Source of the DNA: Pedobacter boryungensis
GTDB taxonomy: Bacteria > Bacteroidota > Bacteroidia > Sphingobacteriales > Sphingobacteriaceae
Direction of reading: 5' to 3'
Assembly: GCF_013204825.1 (NCBI RefSeq)
Contig: NZ_JABMKV010000003.1
Location: 310,001-374,000 of the forward strand
Length of the DNA stretch: 64,000 nt
The position numbers and the translations under genes were made by a program. The notes beneath the pieces were generated by a model, which was given only the letters and a program-made list of their open reading frames with translations, searched no databases and was not told the DNA's origin. Shown one piece after another: positions 8,239 to 16,907 of this stretch; the stretch's first letter is position 1, and each line of letters begins with the position of its first letter.

Positions 8239-9372
8239 TTATTTATATAGGCCTCTAGCCTTCATTTCATCAATTGATTTAGCATAATTATCTGTTTCAA
8301 TTTCCTGATCATTTACCCACTTTGTAAATTCATTAATGCCTTGCTCGAAGGTATATTTAGGTTGAAATCCCAATAGGCTTTTTATCTTCGTTAAGTCTGC
8401 ATAATTATGACGGATATCTCCTAACCTATAATTGCCGCTAATTGTAACCGGCACTTCTACACCGTAATTCTTAATTAACGTTTTTGCAACCTTCATTACA
8501 TCAGTAGCCACACCTGTCCCAACGTTAAAAACTTCCCCATTAGCTTTGTCACTCTCTATACCCAAAATTGTGGCATCCACAACATCGTCTATGTAGACAA
8601 AATCACGTGTTTCTTTGCCATCTTCAAAAATATTAATGCCATTCCCATTTTTAATCTGGGTTGAAAATATAGATAGAATACCTGTATATGGATTTTTTAA
8701 AGACTGCCCTGGGCCATAAACATTTTGGTAGCGGAATGCTACGGGTGCTATACCTAGTGTTGGACAAACAGTCATAATCATTTGCTCTTGATTTTGTTTA
8801 GTTATGCCATAAACCGATGATGGATGTATTTTAGATTCTTCATCTGTAGCCATTAGTTCTAATTTGGTTTCGCAACCTGGATATTTAACCTCAAAATCTC
8901 CTTTATCCATCATTTCAGATACTCGGTGTTTAGGATAAACTATACCTTTCTCGGCACTTTTATATTTACCTTCTCCATAAATAGAGCGAGAAGAAGCGAT
9001 AATAACTTTTTTAACTTGATGAGATTGATTTGCTAACAAATCAAGTAAAATAGCTGTACCGTTGATATTCACATCTACATATTTTTGAATTTCATACATG
9101 GATTGTCCAGTACCAGTTTCAGCTGCATAGTGTACAATAACATCTTGTCCATTAACAGCATTTTTCCAATCATCTTTTGAAGTAACTGAGCCTTTAATAA
9201 AGTTAACTTTATCTTTTATGCTCTTATATAAAGGTGAAGTTTCTTCAGCATTATCACCATGTATTTGAGGCGAAAGAGAATCTAATACAGTAATTTTATG
9301 ACCTTTATCGATTAATTTTAAAGCCAAATTGCTCCCTATAAATCCAGCACCTCCAGTTATTAGTATATTCAT
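8239..9372 (-). CDS. Extended SDR nucleotide-sugar epimerase, dTDP-rhamnose 4-epimerase-like
   Basis: NAD-dependent epimerase/dehydratase of 377 residues. The Rossmann glycine motif GGAGFIG is at residues 7-13, the SSRSIYG stretch at 128-134, and the catalytic Tyr-x3-Lys at Y188/K192 (SSVYGITK). LDSLSPQIHGD after the first strand is characteristic of a subgroup that, as I recall it, includes dTDP-L-rhamnose 4-epimerase, which makes dTDP-6-deoxy-L-talose. Because the locus makes dTDP-L-rhamnose, that role fits, but a UDP- or GDP-sugar epimerase cannot be excluded. A 45-residue insertion between the serine motif and Tyr is consistent with that subgroup. It sits 4 bases upstream of paralogue A and 4 bases after an acetyltransferase gene. 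Confidence 0.82.
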   Translation of the reverse strand: MNILITGGAGFIGSNLALKLIDKGHKITVLDSLSPQIHGDNAEETSPLYKSIKDKVNFIKGSVTSKDDWKNAVNGQDVIVHYAAETGTGQSMYEIQKYVDVNINGTAILLDLLANQSHQVKKVIIASSRSIYGEGKYKSAEKGIVYPKHRVSEMMDKGDFEVKYPGCETKLELMATDEESKIHPSSVYGITKQNQEQMIMTVCPTLGIAPVAFRYQNVYGPGQSLKNPYTGILSIFSTQIKNGNGINIFEDGKETRDFVYIDDVVDATILGIESDKANGEVFNVGTGVATDVMKVAKTLIKNYGVEVPVTISGNYRLGDIRHNYADLTKIKSLLGFQPKYTFEQGINEFTKWVNDQEIETDNYAKSIDEMKARGLYK

Positions 9373-9376
9373 ATTT

Positions 9377-9973
9377 TTATAATTTGTAAGATTCCCATCT
9401 TTGGGTATCGAAGTTAAACTTTTTTATTGGCTTAGCCGGAGAACCAACTGCAATTGTATTTGGGGGCAAATTTTTTGTTACGACAGAACTTGCGCCAACA
9501 ATTGTACCGCTTCCTATAGTTACTCCTGGCATTATACTTACCATTTCCCCAATCCAAACATTATCTCCTATAATTACTTTTTTTGTGGTATAAGGTCTAT
9601 CCTTAGGTATAGATAAAGGGGAAGAATCATTTTCATCTCCAGCATAGTGCCCATGAGAATTATCTGAAATATATACTTTACTTGCAATTAGTACATTATT
9701 GCCAATTCTAACTTCATCCATCGCGGTAATGTGCACATAATCATTCATTTGTATATTTTTTCCAAAGAATAAAACCACATCTTTCTTATTTTTGGGATAC
9801 GCTTCTAATCTGCAACCTTTCCCAGTAGTAAAACCTGAAGCTACACTGATGTATTTTTTACCACGAATATCTGATGGAGACCTAATTAGCCTAGCTTCTG
9901 AAAACATGAATCTTGTCTTGATCACATCAATGAACAACGAAACTATTTGAAAAAAACTATATCTCTGAAACAT
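9377..9973 (-). CDS. Left-handed beta-helix acyltransferase (maltose/galactoside O-acetyltransferase-like)
   Basis: A 198-residue hexapeptide-repeat acetyltransferase. Repeats begin near residue 65 (NDYVHITAMDEVRIGNNVLIAS) and run through KVIIGDNVWIGEMVSIMPGVTIGSGTIVGASSVVTKNLPPNTIAVGSPAKPIKK. The catalytic His is in SDNSHGHYAGD and the C-terminal GSPAKPIK is the family end signature. It likely O-acetylates a sugar of the repeat unit using acetyl-CoA. It overlaps the upstream GT2 gene by 17 bases and precedes the epimerase gene by 4 bases, so it is inside an operon. N-acetylation in the nonulosonate pathway is an alternative; it lacks the Rossmann domain of PglD-type enzymes. Confidence 0.85.
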   Translation of the reverse strand: MFQRYSFFQIVSLFIDVIKTRFMFSEARLIRSPSDIRGKKYISVASGFTTGKGCRLEAYPKNKKDVVLFFGKNIQMNDYVHITAMDEVRIGNNVLIASKVYISDNSHGHYAGDENDSSPLSIPKDRPYTTKKVIIGDNVWIGEMVSIMPGVTIGSGTIVGASSVVTKNLPPNTIAVGSPAKPIKKFNFDTQRWESYKL

Positions 9974-10679
9974 TATTTTTTCTTTTTAATAATTCACGCA
10001 TGGCATAAATTCGAATTTCAATCTTTTTGAATAATGAATTATGACTTGATGTACCTCCAGAAGAGGCATTATTATTATGTCTTCGGTATTTTAGCAAGGG
10101 TTCATTTACAAGATTTACGCTAAAATAGTATTCAGCAATAATTGCCAACCAGTAATCGTATGCGCATAATCTAAAATTAGAGGGCAAAGGTAATGCTTTT
10201 TGTAACAATTCCTTTTTAAAAGCCATGCAGGCTCCAATATACCTTGTTTTCAAAAAATTTACCCAAAAACCTTGTTTAGTTTGATGGATTTCAAAGTGCG
10301 AAGGATAGAGGGGTTTAAGATTTTCATCTACTCCAGTGGCATCACTAATTGCCATCTCTGCATTTTCAAGGGCTTTTAACATCCTCTGCACTTTATTAGG
10401 ATACCAGACATCATCTTGATCAGCAATAAAAATGACCTCTCCTTTTACTTTATTCAGTGCATTTTCAAAGTTTTTTGAATATCCATAATTTTGCTCATTT
10501 ATGTAAATCTTAATTCTATGATCATTGATGGATTCAATAATTGCTAAAGTAGCATCTGTAGATAAGTCATCTGAAATAATAACTTCATCATCGTAGCACA
10601 ATTGTGGTAAAATGGAGTTCAATTGTTCAAGAATGTATTTTTCGCCATTATAAGTGGCTATGCACACAGAAATCATCAT
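9957..10679 (-). CDS. Glycosyltransferase family 2
   Basis: A 240-residue GT-A enzyme. MMISVCIATYNGEKYILEQL is the classic GT2 opening. DDEVIISDDLSTDATL gives the first Asp motif and VIFIADQDDVWYPNKVQRML the metal-binding DQDD near residue 88. The acceptor region includes RYIGACMAFKKELL, as in rhamnosyl- and galactosyltransferases of O-antigen loci. Two consecutive ATGs open the frame; the first (10679) overlaps the Wzy stop by four bases. The C-terminus is short and basic. Donor and acceptor cannot be told from sequence. Confidence 0.87.
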   Translation of the reverse strand: MMISVCIATYNGEKYILEQLNSILPQLCYDDEVIISDDLSTDATLAIIESINDHRIKIYINEQNYGYSKNFENALNKVKGEVIFIADQDDVWYPNKVQRMLKALENAEMAISDATGVDENLKPLYPSHFEIHQTKQGFWVNFLKTRYIGACMAFKKELLQKALPLPSNFRLCAYDYWLAIIAEYYFSVNLVNEPLLKYRRHNNNASSGGTSSHNSLFKKIEIRIYAMRELLKRKNNVSEI

Positions 10680-11854
10680 AAATCAGTTTTTTGTAGTTCT
10701 AGCAATTTTGAGAAAATTACAATAGTGATTAAAATCATTGTTAATCCGATTGGATTATTCATATAAGGATTTGTTGCAGATTGCAAAATTATAAAGATAA
10801 CACTTAATAAGAAAGGCAAGGCCAATTTTTTATACTCCTCATTTTTGATTTGATAGTACATAAAAAAAATATAACTGAAAATACCAATCCAAAAACTAAT
10901 TCCGATTAAACCCTGCTTGTGGAAAATTTCCAAAAATGATAATTCCATATGTACTGGTCGACTTTCAACACCAATACCCAAGCCGTGTCCAACCATTAAA
11001 CTCACAGGATTAATCGCATCAATTACTTGATTAATTTGTAGATATCGCATACCGTCAGAACCCTTTTTATCTCCTAAAACGTTAAGAAGCATTGGAACAA
11101 CAATAACCAATGTCAGACTTCCTAATATTAAAATTATCCATTTATAAATTGCCTTTTTGTTAATAAAAAATATATAGTATAGCAATATTAAAAAGGTAAA
11201 CAGCATAAATCCTCTTGTTAAAGTTAGGATTATAGTAAGCAATAGAAAAAACGCCCCAATTTTATTGTAGAATCCTTTTGATAAAAGAAAAAAGAAAAAT
11301 CCAACACATAAGTAAAGAAACCCCTTATAAAAAAATAAGGTATCATTCCTGAACATAATTTCTCCTATTTGGTTTTGTTTAGCATAAAATGAGATAAAGT
11401 TAATCCTACCCATTAATAACAATAGTATAACAACGACAAAAATTATCCCTAATATTAGTGAACCACTTTTAATGATAAACTTTACTTTTTCTATGTCCCC
11501 TATAGATTTAATTGTAAGCGAAAAAAATAATAAGATATAGAAGAAAATCATTGTTTTTAGATCTTCGATTATGGCTGCCCATGTACCGTTGTTGACATAA
11601 CCAACTAACGTTCCTATAAATAAAATTAGGGTGAAAGATAATATAATATAAATGATATCTTTTTTAATGCGTTTCTTGTAGGCCAAATAGCTTAGTGATA
11701 AGAATATTGCAAAGATAAAAAACAACATCCTGGCTGTTAATGGTCCAAGCTCCATAAAATGCCCACCGCCTCCAATGACCAATTCAAATAGAATTGGAAC
11801 AAAAAGTAGTTTAAGTATTGTTAGGAATTCAATTCTCTTTAAAGTATTTATCAT
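10676..11854 (-). CDS. wzy: O-antigen/exopolysaccharide polymerase (Wzy-like)
   Basis: Polytopic membrane protein of 392 residues with about 11-12 predicted helices and a long periplasmic loop before the C-terminal helices. GHGLGIGVESRPVHMELSFLEIFHKQGLIG near residues 290-320 is the O-antigen ligase/polymerase (Wzy_C-type) signature, with G-x-G-x-G and an H...ELSFLEIF helix. It should polymerise flipped repeat units at the periplasmic face. It is the only polymerase-like protein in the 35-kb locus, although two flippases are present. Ligase (WaaL) activity is the alternative, but the position among transferase genes favours Wzy. Confidence 0.8.
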   Translation of the reverse strand: MINTLKRIEFLTILKLLFVPILFELVIGGGGHFMELGPLTARMLFFIFAIFLSLSYLAYKKRIKKDIIYIILSFTLILFIGTLVGYVNNGTWAAIIEDLKTMIFFYILLFFSLTIKSIGDIEKVKFIIKSGSLILGIIFVVVILLLLMGRINFISFYAKQNQIGEIMFRNDTLFFYKGFLYLCVGFFFFLLSKGFYNKIGAFFLLLTIILTLTRGFMLFTFLILLYYIFFINKKAIYKWIILILGSLTLVIVVPMLLNVLGDKKGSDGMRYLQINQVIDAINPVSLMVGHGLGIGVESRPVHMELSFLEIFHKQGLIGISFWIGIFSYIFFMYYQIKNEEYKKLALPFLLSVIFIILQSATNPYMNNPIGLTMILITIVIFSKLLELQKTDL

Positions 11855-11891
11855 TACTTTCTAATCATACACCATATTAAATCTCACCGGT

Positions 11892-12770
11892 TCATTTGGT
11901 TAAAAAAACCTTAAACACAATTTTTGGAAAGGATAAATTTTGGAATTTTGTCGCTAATTTAAATGATCTCAGCAAACAAATTACAAACAAAGAAAAATAG
12001 TTTATTTTTGTGGAAGCGAAGTACTTAGCACCCTCACAATAATATTTAAATCTATTTAACACTTTTTGTACATTTTTTTCGAATGACGACAAATCATGCT
12101 CACAATTTACGTTTAATAAATAAAATGTAGGATATTTCCTTTTATAGTTTTCGCTGAAATAACAATCCATAAAATCTAATTTTATTTTATCATTAAATCC
12201 GCCCGATTTAAAAAAGGCAGTTAATGTGATGAACATTCCACTATAAAGAATTAATTTTTTTTCTAAGTTATTAATACCTGGATTAACACTATCTGGGCTA
12301 GATCCTATAAAAAATGTATATTTTGCTGGAGAAACAATTACTTCATTAGACTTTAATATTGGCACAAATAATTCAATATTATTATTTGAACTAACAGAAT
12401 GAAAGAGTTCTTCAAAATAATTTAATGGATAAGAAGTATCAGGATTGGTAAATAAAATCCACTTTTTGTGCGCATTTTTACCCATTTGAGCAGCTTCATT
12501 ACTGGGCTTACTTAATCCAGGATTTGAGCTATCGTATTTATACTTAATTTTATCAAGGGTTAGCCTACTAATATCATTAAAATTTGGTTCAGGGCTATTA
12601 TCAAAAACATAACAATCAAAATTCGCATCAGCCGCTATTTCTTTAGCAGATTTATTTAATGTTATATATGCACTTGTTTCATATAGGTTTGTTTTAAATA
12701 AGACTAAAGTTACGACAAGAGAATCTAAGAAAGCATTAAACTCAACGGTTGGTATATTTTTTTTTATCAT
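11892..12770 (-). CDS. Divergent glycosyltransferase family 2
   Basis: A 292-residue protein with a weak GT2 pattern. CYVFDNSPEPNF matches the second strand, SNPGLSKPSNEAAQMGKNAHKKWILFTNPDTSYP matches the N-x-G...NPD donor/metal site near residues 85-118, and YSGMFITLTAFFKSGGFNDKIKLDFMDCYFS matches the acceptor/catalytic block with FMD where ED is usual. The first 25 residues are unusual for the family. It overlaps paralogue B (12767) by four bases. Rhamnosyltransferase-type activity is possible. The replacement of the ED motif leaves catalysis less certain. Confidence 0.65.
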   Translation of the reverse strand: MIKKNIPTVEFNAFLDSLVVTLVLFKTNLYETSAYITLNKSAKEIAADANFDCYVFDNSPEPNFNDISRLTLDKIKYKYDSSNPGLSKPSNEAAQMGKNAHKKWILFTNPDTSYPLNYFEELFHSVSSNNNIELFVPILKSNEVIVSPAKYTFFIGSSPDSVNPGINNLEKKLILYSGMFITLTAFFKSGGFNDKIKLDFMDCYFSENYKRKYPTFYLLNVNCEHDLSSFEKNVQKVLNRFKYYCEGAKYFASTKINYFSLFVICLLRSFKLATKFQNLSFPKIVFKVFLTK

Positions 12771-13762
12771 TTGTTTATAATCATTCTTTTTAACCAGCTT
12801 TCTATGGTATATTGACTCACAATTTCTATTGAAATAGGAGTATAATCAGACTTAAAAAAATCTACATTGAGCTCAGGATTTTCCCTATCAATGAGTAAGA
12901 CATTATTAGGATGGTAAAAATCATAATTAACGATGTCTCTATTAGTTGTAATGATCTTTTTTTGTGCACCAAGTAATTCTATTGTTCGCATGGTAAGTCC
13001 ACATTGCAGTGGATGCGCAATATCTAGTGAGCATCGTGAACTTAAAATCCCTTCCATATTTTTTTTTGCGGTAGTAGGTTTAAATGTTAATAATTGCCTA
13101 TTCCCTTTTAATTCACCCCCCATTAAAGTGTGAAGCAAATAACTAAATCGACCACTATACAGCTTCATGTTGTATTTTAGTCTATGTTGATCACAAAAAT
13201 TACTTATTTTTTTTACCAGCTTAAGTCGATCAGAGTGGTACCAGCCTAAAAAGTAAAGATCAATCGATGCTTCTTTTAAAGGCTTCCTATAGGCGTACTC
13301 TTCTCTATAAAAAAGCGGGTTAAATTTCATGTTTGGATTATCAATGCATTCTATCCTGTCAAAAGAATAAACTTCATCAAATTGACCCATAATTCTAGCA
13401 GAGCTAGGGATTCTAGCTATTGAATCCCATAAATAAAATATCCATTTTGCTGATTTGCTTTTTGATTTAAGAATTTCAATTGCCTCTATTGTTAAGTATT
13501 CACCTTTAATTACAAAAACAATGTCATAATCTGATTGTGAACTTTGTGCAATTTCAAAGCTTAAATTGTTAACAATTTGCTGTTTAGCTTTTTGATTGTC
13601 CGTTCTAAGTGCATACCTAAATTGATACCCAGTAGGCACCTCTGAGAAATAATCGACTTTTGCTCCAAATTTTTTAAATTGTTCAATGATGGCATGATCA
13701 TAATCATAAAATCCCATGCCGATGAAAAGCACACGCTTATCTTTTAAAAAATCATTTCTCAT
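12767..13762 (-). CDS. CgeB-like glycosyltransferase-related protein (paralogue B)
   Basis: A 331-residue GT-B-type protein, paralogous to the product at 7246-8235. Shared blocks in the same order are WIFYLWDSI, EVYSFDRIEC, KFNPLFYREEY, SLDIAHPLQCGLTMRTIELLGAQKKIITTNRDI and YDFYHPNNVLLIDRENPE, then a C-terminal YTIESWLKR. The N-terminal halves differ more, as expected if the acceptors differ. The ATG at 13760-13762 overlaps by one base the stop of a 34-codon frame (TAATG), and its stop overlaps the next GT gene by four bases. Substrate unknown. Confidence 0.7.
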   Translation of the reverse strand: MRNDFLKDKRVLFIGMGFYDYDHAIIEQFKKFGAKVDYFSEVPTGYQFRYALRTDNQKAKQQIVNNLSFEIAQSSQSDYDIVFVIKGEYLTIEAIEILKSKSKSAKWIFYLWDSIARIPSSARIMGQFDEVYSFDRIECIDNPNMKFNPLFYREEYAYRKPLKEASIDLYFLGWYHSDRLKLVKKISNFCDQHRLKYNMKLYSGRFSYLLHTLMGGELKGNRQLLTFKPTTAKKNMEGILSSRCSLDIAHPLQCGLTMRTIELLGAQKKIITTNRDIVNYDFYHPNNVLLIDRENPELNVDFFKSDYTPISIEIVSQYTIESWLKRMIINK

Positions 13763-13866
13763 TAATTACAGATCTCCTTTAAAACAACACAATAGTAATA
13801 TCCATTTATCAATGGATGAGAGGAATGTTTATAATAGCTTTGATAAACCCAAAGCCGGTTATCCAT
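13762..13866 (-). CDS. Possible 34-residue ORF or gene remnant between operon genes
   Basis: The gap between the acetyltransferase gene and paralogue B holds an ATG-started frame of 34 codons (begins MDNRLWVYQSYY, ends VVLKEICN). Its stop shares one base with the next ATG (TAATG), and its start lies 8 bases after the preceding stop. Such tight packing suggests a translated cistron. The sequence is not hydrophobic and matches no family I know. It could equally be the N-terminal stub of a lost gene. The frame is seen directly; function is unknown. Confidence 0.35.
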   Translation of the reverse strand: MDNRLWVYQSYYKHSSHPLINGYYYCVVLKEICN

Positions 13867-13874
13867 AAAATTTT

Positions 13875-14510
13875 TCATATTCCATCTTTAAATGATCCAT
13901 CTGAATGAGTCGAACGCCATTGTTTTACATCTTCACAATACCTTTTAACAATTTTTGCTGGAGCACCGACAATTACACAATAATTTGGGAAAGAACCTTT
14001 AACAACACTATTAGCGCCTATAATGCAATGTTTACCTATAGAAGTTCCCGGAAGAATAACTGCATTGTTATTTATTTTACAATCATCCCCAATATAAACT
14101 GGCATCACAATAAGGCTTTGCTCTTCAATAGGAACTTCAATATCCTCATATCCATGATGAATATCGGTAATAGACACATTTGCAGCTATAGCGGTATTCT
14201 TACCAATATATACGCTTTCTGCACAAGTGAGGTGCAGGTTCTGTTGAATACTGCAGCGGGCATCAAACATAATTTGTGGAGAATAAGAAGTTCCAGCGTA
14301 GCTAAATATGCCTTCAATTCTACAATTAGGCCAAATATACACATCATTACCTATAGAAACACATTTCTTTGTTATTAATAATGGCTTCAAAATTAGAACA
14401 TTGCTACCTAATGAACTAAGCGCAGATTTGTATAGAGTATTAGTAATTATCTTTCGATAAATACTATGAAAGTATCTTAATGGCTCTTCTTTTAAAGATT
14501 TATAATCCAT
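13875..14510 (-). CDS. Left-handed beta-helix acyltransferase (WbbJ/WcaF-like)
   Basis: A 211-residue hexapeptide acetyltransferase. Repeat-like stretches start at NVLILKPLLITKKCVSIGNDVYIWPN and continue through SVYIGKNTAIAANVSITDIHHGYEDIEVPI, whose His-His provides the catalytic histidine, and VYIGDDCKINNNAVILPGTSIGKHCIIGANSVVKGSFPNYCVIVGAPAKIVKRY. The ending GAPAKIVK is diagnostic. It probably O-acetylates a glycan residue with acetyl-CoA. The gene lies 12 bases downstream of a methyltransferase gene and 8 bases before the small ORF at 13762-13866. It is the second such enzyme in this locus. Confidence 0.85.
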   Translation of the reverse strand: MDYKSLKEEPLRYFHSIYRKIITNTLYKSALSSLGSNVLILKPLLITKKCVSIGNDVYIWPNCRIEGIFSYAGTSYSPQIMFDARCSIQQNLHLTCAESVYIGKNTAIAANVSITDIHHGYEDIEVPIEEQSLIVMPVYIGDDCKINNNAVILPGTSIGKHCIIGANSVVKGSFPNYCVIVGAPAKIVKRYCEDVKQWRSTHSDGSFKDGI

Positions 14511-14522
14511 GTAAATCTATCC

Positions 14523-15452
14523 TTATTTTACAAATATTATTTCAATACAATCGCCTAACTTGATTACATTCAGGAACTTCGCAATTTGATGTGTGATTAC
14601 TTTTAAAATCAAGTTATTTACCAACCAGCCTTCTGAGCTAGACTTTTTATTATTTCGGTTTAAAAATATTTGAATACTGCCCAGTACGCCATTTACGTTA
14701 CCATTATAGTTAACCTTTTCCATTTTGAAGCCTTTCGATTCAAAAAGCAAAATTAGATTTTTAGGATTGTAATTAATGGGATGAAAAGGTATCCCTAGAT
14801 AATACCAATATTTTTTAAAAAAAAAGTAGGGAATGCTCTTGGTATTCGGCACCCCAATAAAAACCTTACCACCAGGCTTAGCTATTCTATAAATTTCTTC
14901 AGTGGTTTCAATGGGATTTATCAAATGTTCAAAAGAATGATTACTTCTTATGTAGTCAAACTTATCACTCTCAAATCTTGCTTCATTTAATATCCCATTA
15001 AATATTTTTAACCCATAAGTATTTCCAAAATCAGCACCAGATTTACTAATTTCGACACCACTTACTTTAGCCCCCTTTTTCATGTAGTCATATAGTTTTT
15101 CCCCACTTCCACACCCAATATCTAAAACCTCCTTCCCAGCACAATTAAATTCCAGATCTTTAGGTTCAGTATTCAATAATAACTTTCCTAATTTCTGTCT
15201 CAAAGATTTTTTTTCGGTTCCATCATTAAATTGTTGATAAGAGTAATAGGTGTCTTCATCATACATACTGTGCAATTCGTCACTTGTAATCATTGGGTTT
15301 AAAAAAAGTAATCCACAACTATTACATTCCGCAACCTGAAAATATTTGTCGGTATTCCCATAATGTCTATCATAGGTATTATAAATAACCCTAACATCAG
15401 TTGAGTTGCAAATGATGCATGTCTTAATAACTGGTTCTGCTGCTATTCCCAT
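14523..15452 (-). CDS. SAM-dependent class I methyltransferase with N-terminal zinc-ribbon
   Basis: A 309-residue protein. The N-terminus has CIICNST and ECNSCGLLFLNP, two CxxC pairs forming a zinc-ribbon typical of sugar C- or N-methyltransferases and related glycan enzymes. The Rossmann motif I KEVLDIGCGSGEKLYDYM is at about residues 108-125. FDYIRSNHSFEHLINPIETTEEIYRIAKPGGKVFIGVPN covers motifs II-III with the characteristic HSFEHL. It probably methylates a sugar or a nucleotide-sugar intermediate. It sits in operon order between the candidate nonulosonate transferase and an acetyltransferase. The target is unknown. Confidence 0.8.
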   Translation of the reverse strand: MGIAAEPVIKTCIICNSTDVRVIYNTYDRHYGNTDKYFQVAECNSCGLLFLNPMITSDELHSMYDEDTYYSYQQFNDGTEKKSLRQKLGKLLLNTEPKDLEFNCAGKEVLDIGCGSGEKLYDYMKKGAKVSGVEISKSGADFGNTYGLKIFNGILNEARFESDKFDYIRSNHSFEHLINPIETTEEIYRIAKPGGKVFIGVPNTKSIPYFFFKKYWYYLGIPFHPINYNPKNLILLFESKGFKMEKVNYNGNVNGVLGSIQIFLNRNNKKSSSEGWLVNNLILKVITHQIAKFLNVIKLGDCIEIIFVK

Positions 15453-15510
15453 TATAAATCAAATATCTAATACACTATCGATTAACAACAATTTTCCAAT
15501 TTCTCCAATA

Positions 15511-16881
15511 TTATACATGATGCTTAAGCAAGTCTAAAAAAAGCTTACGATCAAATGGATTAAAAAATTTAATTTGATCATCTAAAATATAAGTTCTTTT
15601 TAATATATCTCTTATTTCCTCGCAATTATCTATTTGATAAACATTTGGATTATTAAATATATCCTCATGGGTATGATAATCTTTAACTTTATATATTAAT
15701 ACTTTAACCTGATCGTATAAAGCTTCATAAACACAGGTAGATTGCACTGCTAAAACAGAATTCGAAGCCAAGAGTAGCTCTTTTATTGTTCTTTCATCGC
15801 AAATTACTGTAACGTTTGGATACAGCACAAAATATTTAGTAATAAAATCTACTTCCCTTTTCTGATTAGGATGCAATTTAACTGCAATCTTTCCGGTAAA
15901 TTCAATACTTAAAAATTTGTTTAATAATTCTAAAAGGTCTTGCGTGTATATATCTGCAAAAACAACTAGCAAATCAAATTCTTCTGGCTGTGGGGCCGGT
16001 TTTTTTGAGAAAAATGTATTTCCAAGGGTAATCGTTTCTTGTACAGGATAATGTATGTTATTTGACCAAAATGGTGAGAAACTCAAAAAATAAGCCGGAA
16101 AATTACCTGAGTTTTTTAAATCAATTGCCGGAGGATAATCATATGCAGGGTGTATAAAGCTAACCAGCCCATGTTGCATTTCATAAGAGGGTATTTGGAG
16201 TGCATTTGCCGCTTTAAATAGTCCTTTTTGTAATCCGCTTTGAACTAAGAAAATTTGATCAGGTTTAACCGTTTTAAATAACTTTAGATAATAATTAACT
16301 TCTAAAGTATATTTTTTAATCAGACCATTTATGATTTGATTCAAATTGGCTTTTACACCAAACTCTTGTTTAAGTATTTGGGTAATCAAAAATGACCGAT
16401 CTTTAGGCCTTGAAAATAACTGTTTAAATTTATTAAAATAACCAGCGGTAATTACACCCGTGTTTAAGTATGAAGTATATGCGAATGTTTCCCCAAAAAT
16501 AATATTATTTTCTAGTAGGAGGACCTCATTTGCATCAATATTGGATACAATATCATCCATTGCATAATCTATATTTTCGTTCTTTTCGTTTCGATATCTA
16601 GAAAAGGTAAAACAGATATATTTATATGTTTTATTAGAAATGGCCTGCTTAAGCTTGAATGAATGATAAAAATATTTAAATATGGAATTGATTCTAGAAA
16701 GTTTACTATTGCTAAATCCAGAGTTAATTAATTTAATACCTGAAAGTTCATAATAAATTGCGTAAAAAACATCGTGCCTAGCAATGTCCCAATATGCTAA
16801 ACCATTTTCGTCTTTAACATCAAAAAAATTATGACTAACTTCTAATTTGTTTATTTTTTTTGTGAATTCTACTATATCCAT
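15511..16881 (-). CDS. GT-B-like capsule transferase; candidate nonulosonate (sialyl-type) transferase
   Basis: A 456-residue soluble protein without signal peptide. The C-terminal half resembles Kps/polysialyltransferase and CDP-glycerol transferase folds. IPSYEMQHGLVSFIHPAY has the QHG motif, IAVKLHPNQ a conserved K-x-HP strand near residue 330, and NSVLAVQSTCVYEALYDQVKVLIYKV the S-T...EAL donor loop near residues 380-405. These are the motifs of families that use CMP-sugar or CDP-linked donors. The gene lies directly after wzx, the first gene beyond the CMP-nonulosonate block. I infer that it transfers the nonulosonic acid. Motifs are visible; donor is inference. Confidence 0.55.
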   Translation of the reverse strand: MDIVEFTKKINKLEVSHNFFDVKDENGLAYWDIARHDVFYAIYYELSGIKLINSGFSNSKLSRINSIFKYFYHSFKLKQAISNKTYKYICFTFSRYRNEKNENIDYAMDDIVSNIDANEVLLLENNIIFGETFAYTSYLNTGVITAGYFNKFKQLFSRPKDRSFLITQILKQEFGVKANLNQIINGLIKKYTLEVNYYLKLFKTVKPDQIFLVQSGLQKGLFKAANALQIPSYEMQHGLVSFIHPAYDYPPAIDLKNSGNFPAYFLSFSPFWSNNIHYPVQETITLGNTFFSKKPAPQPEEFDLLVVFADIYTQDLLELLNKFLSIEFTGKIAVKLHPNQKREVDFITKYFVLYPNVTVICDERTIKELLLASNSVLAVQSTCVYEALYDQVKVLIYKVKDYHTHEDIFNNPNVYQIDNCEEIRDILKRTYILDDQIKFFNPFDRKLFLDLLKHHV

Positions 16882-16907
16882 GTTATAATATCTTTCGGCT
16901 ACCTCAA

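Noticed and set aside
8239..9372. UDP-glucose 4-epimerase (GalE)
   Set aside because: The sequence after the first strand and the long insertion before the Tyr-Lys pair are not GalE-like; a rhamnose 4-epimerase subgroup fits better.
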